Below, piece by piece: positions 15,568 through 23,183 of a stretch of 42,090 nt of DNA. A program made the position numbers and the translations under genes. Origin of the DNA: Verrucomicrobiaceae bacterium (GTDB lineage Bacteria > Verrucomicrobiota > Verrucomicrobiia > Verrucomicrobiales > Verrucomicrobiaceae); assembly GCA_027487315.1 (NCBI GenBank), contig JAIYDW010000092.1:1-42090 (forward strand), read 5' to 3'. The stretch's first letter is position 1; each line of letters opens with the position of its first letter. The notes under the pieces are model-generated. The model was not told the DNA's origin. It made no database searches and saw only the letters and a list, made by a program, of their open reading frames with translations.

Positions 15568-16830
15568 ATGATTCGTCCCCTCTGCTACCTCCTCATCCTC
15601 GCCCTCGCCGCCTGCCATCCCGGCAAAGCCCAATCGATTTCCACCGAACTCACCGCCGCCCTCGCCGCAAAAAACTCCCAAACCATCCAAACCCTCGTCC
15701 AAACCGAACGCCTCCGCCTCGGTGACCGCGCCGGCACCCCCGAAGTCGCCGACACCTACCAAAAAGTCCCCCCCAACACCCCCCTCCTCGACCCCGCCAT
15801 CGCCCAACTCGGTTTCTCCCCCCACTTCACCCGCCTCAAACAACTCGCCGCCCCCTGGAAACCCGGCCTCGATCCCACCACCCTCACCGAACCCCTCCGC
15901 GCCCCCGCCTCCATCATCTCCGGCTGCACCGCCATCGCCAAAGCCAACCTCCAAGGCAGCACCGAATGCCTCACCCTCGCCACCCAAACCGCCGACTTCC
16001 TCCTCTGGACGCAAGAACAAGCCGGAGCCGGCTGCTTCCCCTTCCCCGCCGCCCGCGGCACCTCCGAGGCCCGCGCCATGCAGGTCGCTACCCGCTTCCT
16101 CGATCGCGCCGAAAAAGCCGGCAAACTCGCTCAAACCGTCCGCAACGGCTGGGCCTTCGAAGACCATGGCGACGGCGGCCTCCAGTTCGACAACGCCGAA
16201 TGCGCCCTCGCCCTCTTCGACCTCCACCACCTCACCCAAGACCCCCGCCACCTCGCCGCCGCCCTCAAAGCCGCCGACTGGGCCCTCTCCCGTCCCCTCT
16301 GCACCAACTGGAATTACAACGCCTTCAGTGTCCATCTCCTCGCCAAAGCCCACGCCGTCACCCAAAACCCACACTTCCTCGACGCCGCCCTCCAAAAAGC
16401 CCTGCTCGGCGTCCTCCCCGGCCAACTCACCGACGGCCCCTTCGCCGGCCGCTGGCTGGATCCCCACAACGCCCGCCCCGCCTATCACTACATCATGATG
16501 AGCGCCCTCGCCCAACTCACCGCCACCCTGCCTCCCAATCACCCCGATCGCCCCGCCATCCTCACCGCTCTCCGCCTCGGCCTCACCACCCGCAACGCCG
16601 AGTTCACCACCCAAGGCGTCATGACCAAGGACAAAGCCATCGAATCCCTCCTCCTCGTCTCCCACCTCTTCCAAAACGATCCCGCCTTCCTCGAATCCAC
16701 CCACACCACCACCGCACTCCACACCCTCAGCCAGCTCGTCTCCGAGGAAGCCCGCCGCGGCAAACTCCCCCTTAGCCCCAGCGGCTGGGGCCAGTTCCTC
16801 GCCCATATGACCTCCCTCACCCGCCCGTGA
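15568..16830 (+). CDS. Lipoprotein with alpha/alpha-toroid-like (six-hairpin) domain
   Basis: 420 residues from the ATG at 15568, the first start that gives a signal peptide; a much longer open frame upstream is antisense to the SDR gene and is rejected. Lipobox L-A-A-C puts the lipidated Cys at residue 16, so the mature protein is membrane-tethered. The remainder is Ala-rich helical with paired helices and repeated aromatic/acid turns ('GCFPFPAARG', 'WAFEDHGDGGLQFDNAECALAL', 'AADWALSRPLCTNWNYNAFSVHLLAKA', 'RPAYHYIMMSALAQL'), the look of six-hairpin glycosidase/lyase-type toroids. I cannot name a family or catalytic residues. A role in glycan handling is an inference from fold impression and neighbours. 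Its stop overlaps the convergent membrane-protein gene by 14 bp. Confidence 0.75.
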   Translation: MIRPLCYLLILALAACHPGKAQSISTELTAALAAKNSQTIQTLVQTERLRLGDRAGTPEVADTYQKVPPNTPLLDPAIAQLGFSPHFTRLKQLAAPWKPGLDPTTLTEPLRAPASIISGCTAIAKANLQGSTECLTLATQTADFLLWTQEQAGAGCFPFPAARGTSEARAMQVATRFLDRAEKAGKLAQTVRNGWAFEDHGDGGLQFDNAECALALFDLHHLTQDPRHLAAALKAADWALSRPLCTNWNYNAFSVHLLAKAHAVTQNPHFLDAALQKALLGVLPGQLTDGPFAGRWLDPHNARPAYHYIMMSALAQLTATLPPNHPDRPAILTALRLGLTTRNAEFTTQGVMTKDKAIESLLLVSHLFQNDPAFLESTHTTTALHTLSQLVSEEARRGKLPLSPSGWGQFLAHMTSLTRP

Positions 16831-17488
16831 TCGGCCCCAATCGCCCCCCATACAAATCAATCGCCCGCCGCGCCACGATATCAATGATCGCCGGTTGCAG
16901 CGTCCGCGTCGCCACATTCGAAACCGCCATCGTCGCCCACACCAGCGGCGACTTGTACCGCGCAATCTGCCACACCGGCAGCAACCGCTTGTACCACTTG
17001 TTCGCCTCCTGCAGCGCCTCATGCTTCGCAATCTTGTGCGTCACCTCCCACGTCTTCAGCGCCGTGTTCGCACTCACATCAATCAGCCGCCCAATCGACC
17101 GCGTCTGCAAAAAATCCGCCACATCCAGCGCCGCCAAATGCACCGCCCGCGAAAACTGCCCCAGCCCCGGAGCCAGCAACGGATTCTCATGACTCGGGTG
17201 ATAGATCGCCGCAATCTCACGCACCAACTTCGGGATCTCATCCACCAGCGGCGGCAGCCACTCCGGATTCGGATTCTTCTGCCACCTTAGCCGATTCTTA
17301 CTCCGCTTCACCGCTTCCAAAGCCAAGTGATCCACCTCACTACGATCCCCCGCCTCCAAAAAACTCCCCGCCGCCGACCTCGCCGCCTTCAAATCCGCCG
17401 CAAACCGCAGCCCCTTCCAAATCACCCACGTCGCCAGCCCGCACACAAAGCCGGAAGCAAACAGCAGCACATATCCAATCCAGCTCAC
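16817..17488 (-). CDS. Small membrane protein of unknown function, coupled to response regulator
   Basis: About 223 residues if started at the GTG at 17488, 4 bp past the stop of the response regulator; the open frame extends further up but only inside that gene. A single hydrophobic helix covers about residues 3-25 ('WIGYVLLFASGFVCGLATWVIW'), followed by a mostly helical cytoplasmic or periplasmic part with several aromatic and basic patches ('EANKWYKRLLPVWQIARYKSPLVW'). A GGGAGG sequence lies 14 bases before the GTG, rather far. I do not recognise the family. Tight spacing with the two-component genes suggests co-expression and perhaps a role as output or accessory of the sensing system. 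Ends convergently inside the lipoprotein gene by 14 bp. Confidence 0.65.
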   Translation of the reverse strand: MSWIGYVLLFASGFVCGLATWVIWKGLRFAADLKAARSAAGSFLEAGDRSEVDHLALEAVKRSKNRLRWQKNPNPEWLPPLVDEIPKLVREIAAIYHPSHENPLLAPGLGQFSRAVHLAALDVADFLQTRSIGRLIDVSANTALKTWEVTHKIAKHEALQEANKWYKRLLPVWQIARYKSPLVWATMAVSNVATRTLQPAIIDIVARRAIDLYGGRLGPITGG

Positions 17489-17492
17489 AACC

Positions 17493-18212
17493 TCACGACT
17501 TACCTCCCTGGCTTTCCACCCACTGCACCGCATAACGCACCAGCTCAGCCCCGTCCGTAATCCCCAGCTTATCCTTAATGTGCGCCCGATGCGCCTCCAC
17601 CGTCCGCGTGCTGATCCCCATCTGCTCCGCAATGATCTTCGTCGCCTTCCCTCCCCCGATCAAAGCCATCACCTCCAACTCCCGATCACTCAATTGCTCC
17701 ACTCCCAAGCTCGCCCCTCGCCCCTTCCCTCCCACCGCCTGCTCCAACATCCGGCTCGCCATCGCCTCACTCACATACACGCCTCCAGACAGCACCTTCT
17801 GCACCGCAAAAATGAACTGCTCCGCCGCCACCTCCTTCATCAAATAACCCCGCGCCCCCGCCCGCAACGCACGCTCCGCATACATCCCCTCGTCATGCAT
17901 CGACAGCACCAAACACAACATCCCCGGATGCATCGCCTGAATGTCCTTCAACAACTCCAGCCCATTCCGATCCGGCAGCGTCAAATCAATCACCGTCAAA
18001 TCCGGCGCACACCGCCCCACCGCCTCCAAGCCCTCCCGCGCCGTCCCCGCCTGCCCGCAAATTTCCAACCCCCCCTCGTCCGCCACCAATTGCGCCAACC
18101 CATAGCGCATGATCGGATGATCATCGATCAACAGCAGCCGCTTCGCACAGCCCTCCCTCACGCGGGACTCGACTGACCTGGACTGATCGGCTTGTGAATC
18201 GGGATGCTGCAT
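17493..18212 (-). CDS. NarL/FixJ-type response regulator
   Basis: 239 residues from the ATG at 18212, supported by an AGGAGG sequence upstream; earlier starts lie deep inside the kinase gene. Receiver domain about residues 25-140: acidic pair D30-D31 in 'LLLIDDHPIMR', phosphoacceptor Asp76 in 'TVIDLTLPDRNG', Ser104 and Lys126 ('YLMKE'). C-terminal LuxR-type helix-turn-helix about 173-232 with 'LSDRELEVMALIGGGKATKIIAEQMGISTRTVEAHRAHIKDKL'-type pattern (positions 174-216). It should be phosphorylated by the kinase encoded immediately upstream, whose 3' end it overlaps by 55 bp, and act as a DNA-binding transcription activator or repressor. Targets are unknown; the adjacent stress-protein and copper-ATPase genes are natural candidates. 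Confidence 0.93.
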   Translation of the reverse strand: MQHPDSQADQSRSVESRVREGCAKRLLLIDDHPIMRYGLAQLVADEGGLEICGQAGTAREGLEAVGRCAPDLTVIDLTLPDRNGLELLKDIQAMHPGMLCLVLSMHDEGMYAERALRAGARGYLMKEVAAEQFIFAVQKVLSGGVYVSEAMASRMLEQAVGGKGRGASLGVEQLSDRELEVMALIGGGKATKIIAEQMGISTRTVEAHRAHIKDKLGITDGAELVRYAVQWVESQGGKS

Positions 18213-19618
18213 GTGACAACGGTTCCTCCTAGCGGGTGACATTCCACGCTGAGATCGCCGCCCATCATGCGCGCCCGCCGACTCATGGTCAAGAGCCCCA
18301 TTCCAGTTCCCTTCCCCGGCGCATGATCCGGTATCCCCTCGCCATTGTCCCGAATGCTCAGCCGCACCCACCCATCCACCTCCTCCAAACTCAAATCCAA
18401 CCGGTCCGCCTTGCTGTGTTTCACCGCATTCGCCACCGCTTCCTGCGCAATCCGGTAAAGCTGAATCGCCATCGTATTGTCACTCACCTCCACCGGCGGA
18501 TCACAATGCAACTGGCACGAAATCCGGAAAATCTGCTGCGTCCCCCGCGCCATGTCCGCCAGCGCCGCCATCAGCCCCGACGCATCCAGCACCACCGGCA
18601 CCAACCCCCGCGCCATCTCCCGCGCCCGCTGATTCGCCGACGAAATCATCTGCACCACCTGGTCCAAATCCGGCGCCGCCGCGCTCGCCGTTTTCACCAG
18701 CCGCTGATGCGCCACCTTCGCCAAACAACCAATCGCCGCCAACTGCTGGCACAAATCATCATGAATGTCCTGCCCGATGCGGTGCTGCTCCTCCTCGCTG
18801 ATCCGCAGGATCTTCTCCTCCAATTGCTTGTTGTCCGTCAAATCGCGAATGATCCCCGTGAACAACCGCTTCCCCGGCCCCAAAACCACCTCGCCCACCG
18901 ACAAATCAATCGGAAACAAATCCCCGTTCTTCCGCTTCGCCACCACCTCACGCCCGATCCCAATGATCTTCCGCTTCCCCGTCTTCACATAACTCTTCAC
19001 GTAGCCATCATGATGCCCCGCATACGGTTCCGGCATCAGCATCTTGATGTTTTGGCCGATCAACTCCTCACGGCGATACCCAAACATCCGCTCCGTCGCC
19101 GAGTTCACACTCGTGATCACCCGCCCCTCATCAATCGTCAAAATCGCATTCACCGCCGTCTCCAGCACCGCCCGGTTCCGCTCCTCCGACTCCCGCAGCG
19201 CCTCCCGCGCGCTTTGCAGTTCCGTCACATCCCGCCCGATGCAGAGAATCCCCACCGTCTGCCCCTGCTCATCTTTCAGGTCCGAGTGAAACCACTCCAT
19301 GTACCGGACCCCCCTCTCCCGCGTGATCAACGGCTTCGTGTGCACCTCCCTGCTGCTCCTCCCGACCAATTCCCGGCACTGCGCGCGCGTTGCCCCTCGC
19401 TCTTCCTCCGGAATGAACTCCTCCACCCAATCCCGCCCCCGCATCGCCTGCAGCTCCTGCCCCGTCACCGTCGCAAACACATTGTTGAACCACACCACCC
19501 GCCCCTCCAAGTCCAGCTTGATCACCAGCATGCCCGCATGACTCACCAACCCCTGAAGAATATCAGGGTCTTCCGTATCCAGCGTGCCCGCAGCTTGAGC
19601 AGAAAAAGGGACTTCCAT
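18158..19618 (-). CDS. FixL-like heme-PAS histidine kinase with NarX-type (HisKA_3) core
   Basis: 486 residues from the ATG at 19618 (a TTG five codons earlier is possible). No membrane helix is visible, so it is soluble. Two PAS domains: PAS1 about 20-135, PAS2 about 145-265. PAS2 closely follows rhizobial FixL: 'MFGY...ELIGQNIKMLMPEPY', then His203 and, exactly 20 residues on, Arg223 in 'IIGIGREV'. In Bradyrhizobium FixL the proximal heme ligand His200 and O2-contacting Arg220 have the same spacing. The kinase core is not FixL's but HisKA_3: H-box 'RIGQDIHDDLCQQL' (His286), N-box near 'EAVANAVKHS', G-box 'DNGEGIP' and 'GTGMGL'. It probably senses O2 (or CO/NO) and phosphorylates the overlapping response regulator. 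It lies 22 bp behind a universal stress protein and downstream of a CcoI-type copper ATPase. Confidence 0.92.
   Translation of the reverse strand: MEVPFSAQAAGTLDTEDPDILQGLVSHAGMLVIKLDLEGRVVWFNNVFATVTGQELQAMRGRDWVEEFIPEEERGATRAQCRELVGRSSREVHTKPLITRERGVRYMEWFHSDLKDEQGQTVGILCIGRDVTELQSAREALRESEERNRAVLETAVNAILTIDEGRVITSVNSATERMFGYRREELIGQNIKMLMPEPYAGHHDGYVKSYVKTGKRKIIGIGREVVAKRKNGDLFPIDLSVGEVVLGPGKRLFTGIIRDLTDNKQLEEKILRISEEEQHRIGQDIHDDLCQQLAAIGCLAKVAHQRLVKTASAAAPDLDQVVQMISSANQRAREMARGLVPVVLDASGLMAALADMARGTQQIFRISCQLHCDPPVEVSDNTMAIQLYRIAQEAVANAVKHSKADRLDLSLEEVDGWVRLSIRDNGEGIPDHAPGKGTGMGLLTMSRRARMMGGDLSVECHPLGGTVVTCSIPIHKPISPGQSSPA
18225..18230 (-). promoter_or_regulatory. Strong Shine-Dalgarno sequence for the response regulator
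   Basis: Read on the minus strand this is AGGAGG, 12 bases before the ATG at 18212 and inside the end of the kinase coding region. Clear Shine-Dalgarno sites are rare in this window, so it helps to fix this start over the upstream alternatives. The spacing is somewhat longer than ideal. Confidence 0.5.
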
Positions 19619-19640
19619 ACCAACCAAGATCAAACGCTTC

Positions 19641-20546
19641 TCACTGGCCCGTCACCTCATCCGGTTTCACCGCCAAAATCGAACACGTCGCATGTTGGAT
19701 GATCTTCTCCGCCGTCGTCCCTATGAACAGCTCCCGCAGTCCCGACTTGCCCCGCGTCCCCAGCACCACCAAGTCCGCATGCGAATCGCTCGCCTGCTCC
19801 AGGATCGCCTCCCGAATATTGATCCGCTCCTTCACCACCGAAGTCAGCGCCACCTCATGATCCCCCCGGTGCAACGGCTCCAAAAACGCCTTCAAATCCT
19901 TTTGCCAGTTCGCCAGCGCCTCCGGGTCCGCCCCCGTCACCGCAGGCGCCACCATGCCCCCGTAATCAAGCGCCATCGCCAGCGCGCTCTGATACACAAA
20001 CAGCGCCTCCACCGCCGCCCCATCCTGCTTCGCCACATGCAGCGCGCACTGCACCGCCTTCGCTGAGTTCTCAGAAAAATCCACGCACGCCAGCACCTGC
20101 TTGAACGGCCCCTGCGCATCCTCCCTCACCACCAGCACATCCACAGGCGCCTGCCGAATGCACTTTGCCGCGATCACCCCGATGCGATTCGGCTCATTCC
20201 GCGACCCCTTCGCTCCCATCACCAGCAAATCCGCATGCCGCACCCGGCACGCCTCCACCAACTCATCAAACGGTCGCCCAATCCGCACCTCCACCCGAAT
20301 CTTCAGCATATCCCTCACCCCGGCCTCCCAAATGAACTGAATCATCTTCTGCTCCCACTCATTCCGAATCGTCACCCGATCCGTCGCCTGCGCCCGCTTC
20401 AACTCCTCCATCAAAAACTCATCCATCACATGCACCGCAAACACCTCACTGTGATCCTCCATCGCACGATGCACCGCTTCTTTGAGTGCGATTCGACAGT
20501 GCTTGGTGAAGTCAATGGCGACGACAACGCGATGAAATGTTTTCAT
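19641..20546 (-). CDS. Tandem universal stress protein (UspA, two domains)
   Basis: 301 residues from the ATG at 20546, where the first USP strand begins ('MKTFHRVVVAIDFT'). Domain 1 about 1-145, domain 2 about 150-301, each ending in the family's nucleotide-loop region. Domain 2 has the full ATP-binding signature G-x2-G-x9-G-T ('GTRG...FIGT'). In domain 1 the loop is degenerate ('GAKGSRNEPNRIG'), so only one site may bind ATP. USPs are cytoplasmic proteins that accumulate under stress or low energy and are frequently controlled by oxygen-responsive regulators. It lies 89 bp after the copper ATPase gene and 22 bp before the kinase gene, in the same direction, which supports a low-oxygen or energy-stress role. 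Confidence 0.92.
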   Translation of the reverse strand: MKTFHRVVVAIDFTKHCRIALKEAVHRAMEDHSEVFAVHVMDEFLMEELKRAQATDRVTIRNEWEQKMIQFIWEAGVRDMLKIRVEVRIGRPFDELVEACRVRHADLLVMGAKGSRNEPNRIGVIAAKCIRQAPVDVLVVREDAQGPFKQVLACVDFSENSAKAVQCALHVAKQDGAAVEALFVYQSALAMALDYGGMVAPAVTGADPEALANWQKDLKAFLEPLHRGDHEVALTSVVKERINIREAILEQASDSHADLVVLGTRGKSGLRELFIGTTAEKIIQHATCSILAVKPDEVTGQ

Positions 20547-20635
20547 AAGGCTTTGGAATTCTGATCCAACGGTAACAGACAATCCACCCTGCCGCGCCAC
20601 CAGAATTGCGCCTTATCCCGCTTTCTTTGCGCTGC

Positions 20636-23059
20636 CTAGACAGGATAACCCGCCACTTTCAAAGGAGCGACCACCACCTCTCTCTTCTTGACCCGGGATC
20701 GCCCGCCTACCCGAAACGTCCACGCCACCAGACTCATCGTCGCCAGCGAACTCAGCGGCATCAATATCGCCGCCAGCAACGGATTCAAATGCCCCGCCAG
20801 CCCCAACCCCGCCGCACTGAGGTTATACAGCACCGAAAACGCAAACACCCGCCTCACCGCCACCCGATGCTGCCGCGCCACCCCAATCAATCCGCTCACA
20901 AACCGCAGACTGTATCCCAAAAAGAAAAAATCCGCCTTCTGCTCCAAAAAACTCCGCCCCGTCACCGGACTCCCCGCACACAGCGCCGCATCAAACGCCA
21001 GACTGTCATTCGCCCCATCTCCAATGAATAGCGCATGCCCCGCATCATGCTCCACCAGCCAGCGCGCCTTCCCTGCCGGATCCAAACCCGCCTCCCACTC
21101 TCCCTTGGCCAGCCCCAACTGCCCCGCCACCCCAGCCACCTTCTCCTCACGATCCCCACTCAAAATCGCCACCGCCAACCCCCGCGCCCGCAGCCTCTGC
21201 ACCTCCTCAACAGTATCCGGCCTCAAACTCTCCTGAAACGCGAACCCCGCCACAAACACCCCGTCCCGGCAGAGCTCCACATCCACCGCCTCCACGCCCA
21301 CACCCCAATTTCTCCACAACCCAGGACGCCCCAGCGTCCAGTTCGCTCCCCCGGTCGCCTTCAACCCCAAACCCTCTCCCACCCGCTCTTCCACCTCACC
21401 CTCCAGCATCACCCCCGGACCCACCGCATCGAACAAACTCCGACTCACCGGATGCAGATTACCCGTCACCAACCGCCGCAAGGCCGCGCGCCCCTCCTCA
21501 TCCAATCCCTCCATCACCTCAGCATTCATCAGCACCGGATTCTCCAGCGTCAACGTCCCCGTCTTATCAAACACCACCCACTTCAACCTCAGCAACTTCT
21601 TCCATAACCCTAGCGACCGCACAAACACCCCCAACCGCTCCGCCCGCGACGAAGCCAGTTCCTCCGCCAGCGGCACCGCCACCCCCAGCGCACACGGACA
21701 CGACACCACAAACACCGAGATCATCACCTGCAACGCACTCGCCACCCCCTCATGCCGCCACCACCACACCGCCCCCGCCAAACCCACCACCACCACCACC
21801 GCCAAATACCCGCGCAACAACCGCTCCAACCCCTGATCCCGAAACTCCGTCTCCCGCCGCGCCTCCAGCAACCGGTTCAACGTCGACTCCTCCCACCCCT
21901 CCAGCGCCTCCACCTCCAACTCACGCACCCCCACATTCAACACTCCCGACGGCAGCAACTGCCCCCCCTCCCGCCGTTGCACCTCGCTCTCCCCATTGAT
22001 CCACTCCAAACTCACCGACCCCTGCTCACTCAACAAACGCGCCGCCACCGGCAGCGTCTGACCCGGCTTCACCCGAAAACACACCCCCTTCGCAATCTCC
22101 GCCACCAGCAAACTCGCATCCTTTTCCAATAACCGCACCTGTTCCGGAATCGAAGTGTCCCGCATCAACTTGCGCCGGTTCCGCTCCACAGCCGACTGCT
22201 GCGCCCACCGCCCCGTCAGCATCAAAAACACAAACATCGCCACAAAATCAAAATACAACAGCCCTTCCACCCCAAACGCCCAGCCCCCCAGCGAACCCGC
22301 ATACGCCGCCACAATCCCCAGCGCAATCGGCGTATCAATATGCAGCACCCCCGCCCGCAGACTCTTCCAGGACCGCTCAATAAAATACGACCCACCCACG
22401 ATCATCGCCAACGTCGCCGAAGCCGCCGCAATCAGCGTGAACCAGCTCGCAAAAGGAAAATCCTTCGGCATCCCGAAATACGCCGGCAGTGAAAACGCCA
22501 TCGCATTCATCGCAAACGCCCCGCACGCCCCCATCCGCTTCTCCAACCCCGACCGCTCCCTCCGCTCCACTGCCCCACGCCCCTGCGCCGGCCCCAGCAG
22601 ATACCCAAAACCCTGCAGTTCCCTGGCAAATCCCACCCCATCAAACACACCCGCCTGCCACTCCAGCCGCATGTCCCCATGCATCACATCCACATTCACC
22701 CGCAGCGCCCCCGGCAGCCGCGCAAACACCCGCTCAATCAACCACACGCAACCCACACAGGAAAGCCCCTGCACACTCAGCCGCAACTCCGCCCGTCCAT
22801 CACACACCGCACACGCCTGCTCCGCCGCCGCCAACTGCGTCTCCAGCCACTCGTAATCCCGCTCCCGCAACGCCTCCGGCGCCACCGGCGAAAGCATCTT
22901 CCCCCCTTTCAAATCATAAAACCGCTCAAACCCCTCCTCCATTAACAGGTTAAACACAAACCCGCAGCCCGTGCAGCAAAACCCATCCGTCCGCCCCACA
23001 GGGACAGGAGTCCCGCAGTGACGGCAGTCAGCCAATGGCGCGTTGTCTGGATCCTTCAA
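20636..23059 (-). CDS. ccoI: Copper-translocating P-type ATPase, CcoI/FixI type
   Basis: 807 residues. N-terminal Cys-rich metal-binding region with CRHC (12-15) and CCTGC (28-32), the extra domain typical of CcoI/FixI; then a heavy-metal-associated domain with C-V-G-C (101-104). Membrane helices follow with the transport motif C-P-C (454-456). The phosphorylated Asp498 is in 'FDKTGTLT', the nucleotide-domain 'HP' in 'GNLHPVSRS', and the hinge is 'GDGANDS'. The actuator loop reads N-G-E-S (355-358) instead of the usual T-G-E. CcoI moves copper across the inner membrane for assembly of cbb3-type cytochrome oxidase; ccoNOPGHS genes are not in the window. First gene of a leftward set with the USP and two-component genes. 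Upstream lies a strong hairpin ending the giant gene. Confidence 0.9.
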   Translation of the reverse strand: MKDPDNAPLADCRHCGTPVPVGRTDGFCCTGCGFVFNLLMEEGFERFYDLKGGKMLSPVAPEALRERDYEWLETQLAAAEQACAVCDGRAELRLSVQGLSCVGCVWLIERVFARLPGALRVNVDVMHGDMRLEWQAGVFDGVGFARELQGFGYLLGPAQGRGAVERRERSGLEKRMGACGAFAMNAMAFSLPAYFGMPKDFPFASWFTLIAAASATLAMIVGGSYFIERSWKSLRAGVLHIDTPIALGIVAAYAGSLGGWAFGVEGLLYFDFVAMFVFLMLTGRWAQQSAVERNRRKLMRDTSIPEQVRLLEKDASLLVAEIAKGVCFRVKPGQTLPVAARLLSEQGSVSLEWINGESEVQRREGGQLLPSGVLNVGVRELEVEALEGWEESTLNRLLEARRETEFRDQGLERLLRGYLAVVVVVGLAGAVWWWRHEGVASALQVMISVFVVSCPCALGVAVPLAEELASSRAERLGVFVRSLGLWKKLLRLKWVVFDKTGTLTLENPVLMNAEVMEGLDEEGRAALRRLVTGNLHPVSRSLFDAVGPGVMLEGEVEERVGEGLGLKATGGANWTLGRPGLWRNWGVGVEAVDVELCRDGVFVAGFAFQESLRPDTVEEVQRLRARGLAVAILSGDREEKVAGVAGQLGLAKGEWEAGLDPAGKARWLVEHDAGHALFIGDGANDSLAFDAALCAGSPVTGRSFLEQKADFFFLGYSLRFVSGLIGVARQHRVAVRRVFAFSVLYNLSAAGLGLAGHLNPLLAAILMPLSSLATMSLVAWTFRVGGRSRVKKREVVVAPLKVAGYPV

Positions 23060-23126
23060 TCACCACACTCTACCCTGGCACCTTCTCATCCGCTAACCAC
23101 CCCTTGGCATTCCACCCCCAAACATT

Positions 23127-23153
23127 GCGCGCGCGGCTGTTTGCCGCGCGCGC
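23127..23153 (-). terminator. Strong GC hairpin downstream of the giant gene
   Basis: An 11-bp perfect stem, GCGCGCGGC with two more pairs, closes a 5-nt loop (TGTTT). It begins 31 bp after the stop of the giant surface-protein gene and ends 68 bp before the copper ATPase start, both leftward. No long U-run follows, so it may be a Rho-dependent pause/terminator or an mRNA 3'-stabilising hairpin. It is the best candidate for separating the two transcripts. Confidence 0.6.
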
Positions 23154-23183
23154 CCTGGGATCAAATGATAGGCCAATATCTCG

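Noticed and set aside
15559-17031. Open frame of 490 codons on the minus strand over the lipoprotein gene
   Set aside because: Gly/Glu/Val-rich shadow of a C-biased gene on the other strand. The plus-strand frame has a lipobox and helical-domain character.
19619-20640. FNR/Anr-type box (TTGAT-N4-ATCAA) around the USP and kinase genes
   Set aside because: I looked in the gaps before the USP and kinase starts and found no convincing match, despite the expected oxygen regulation.
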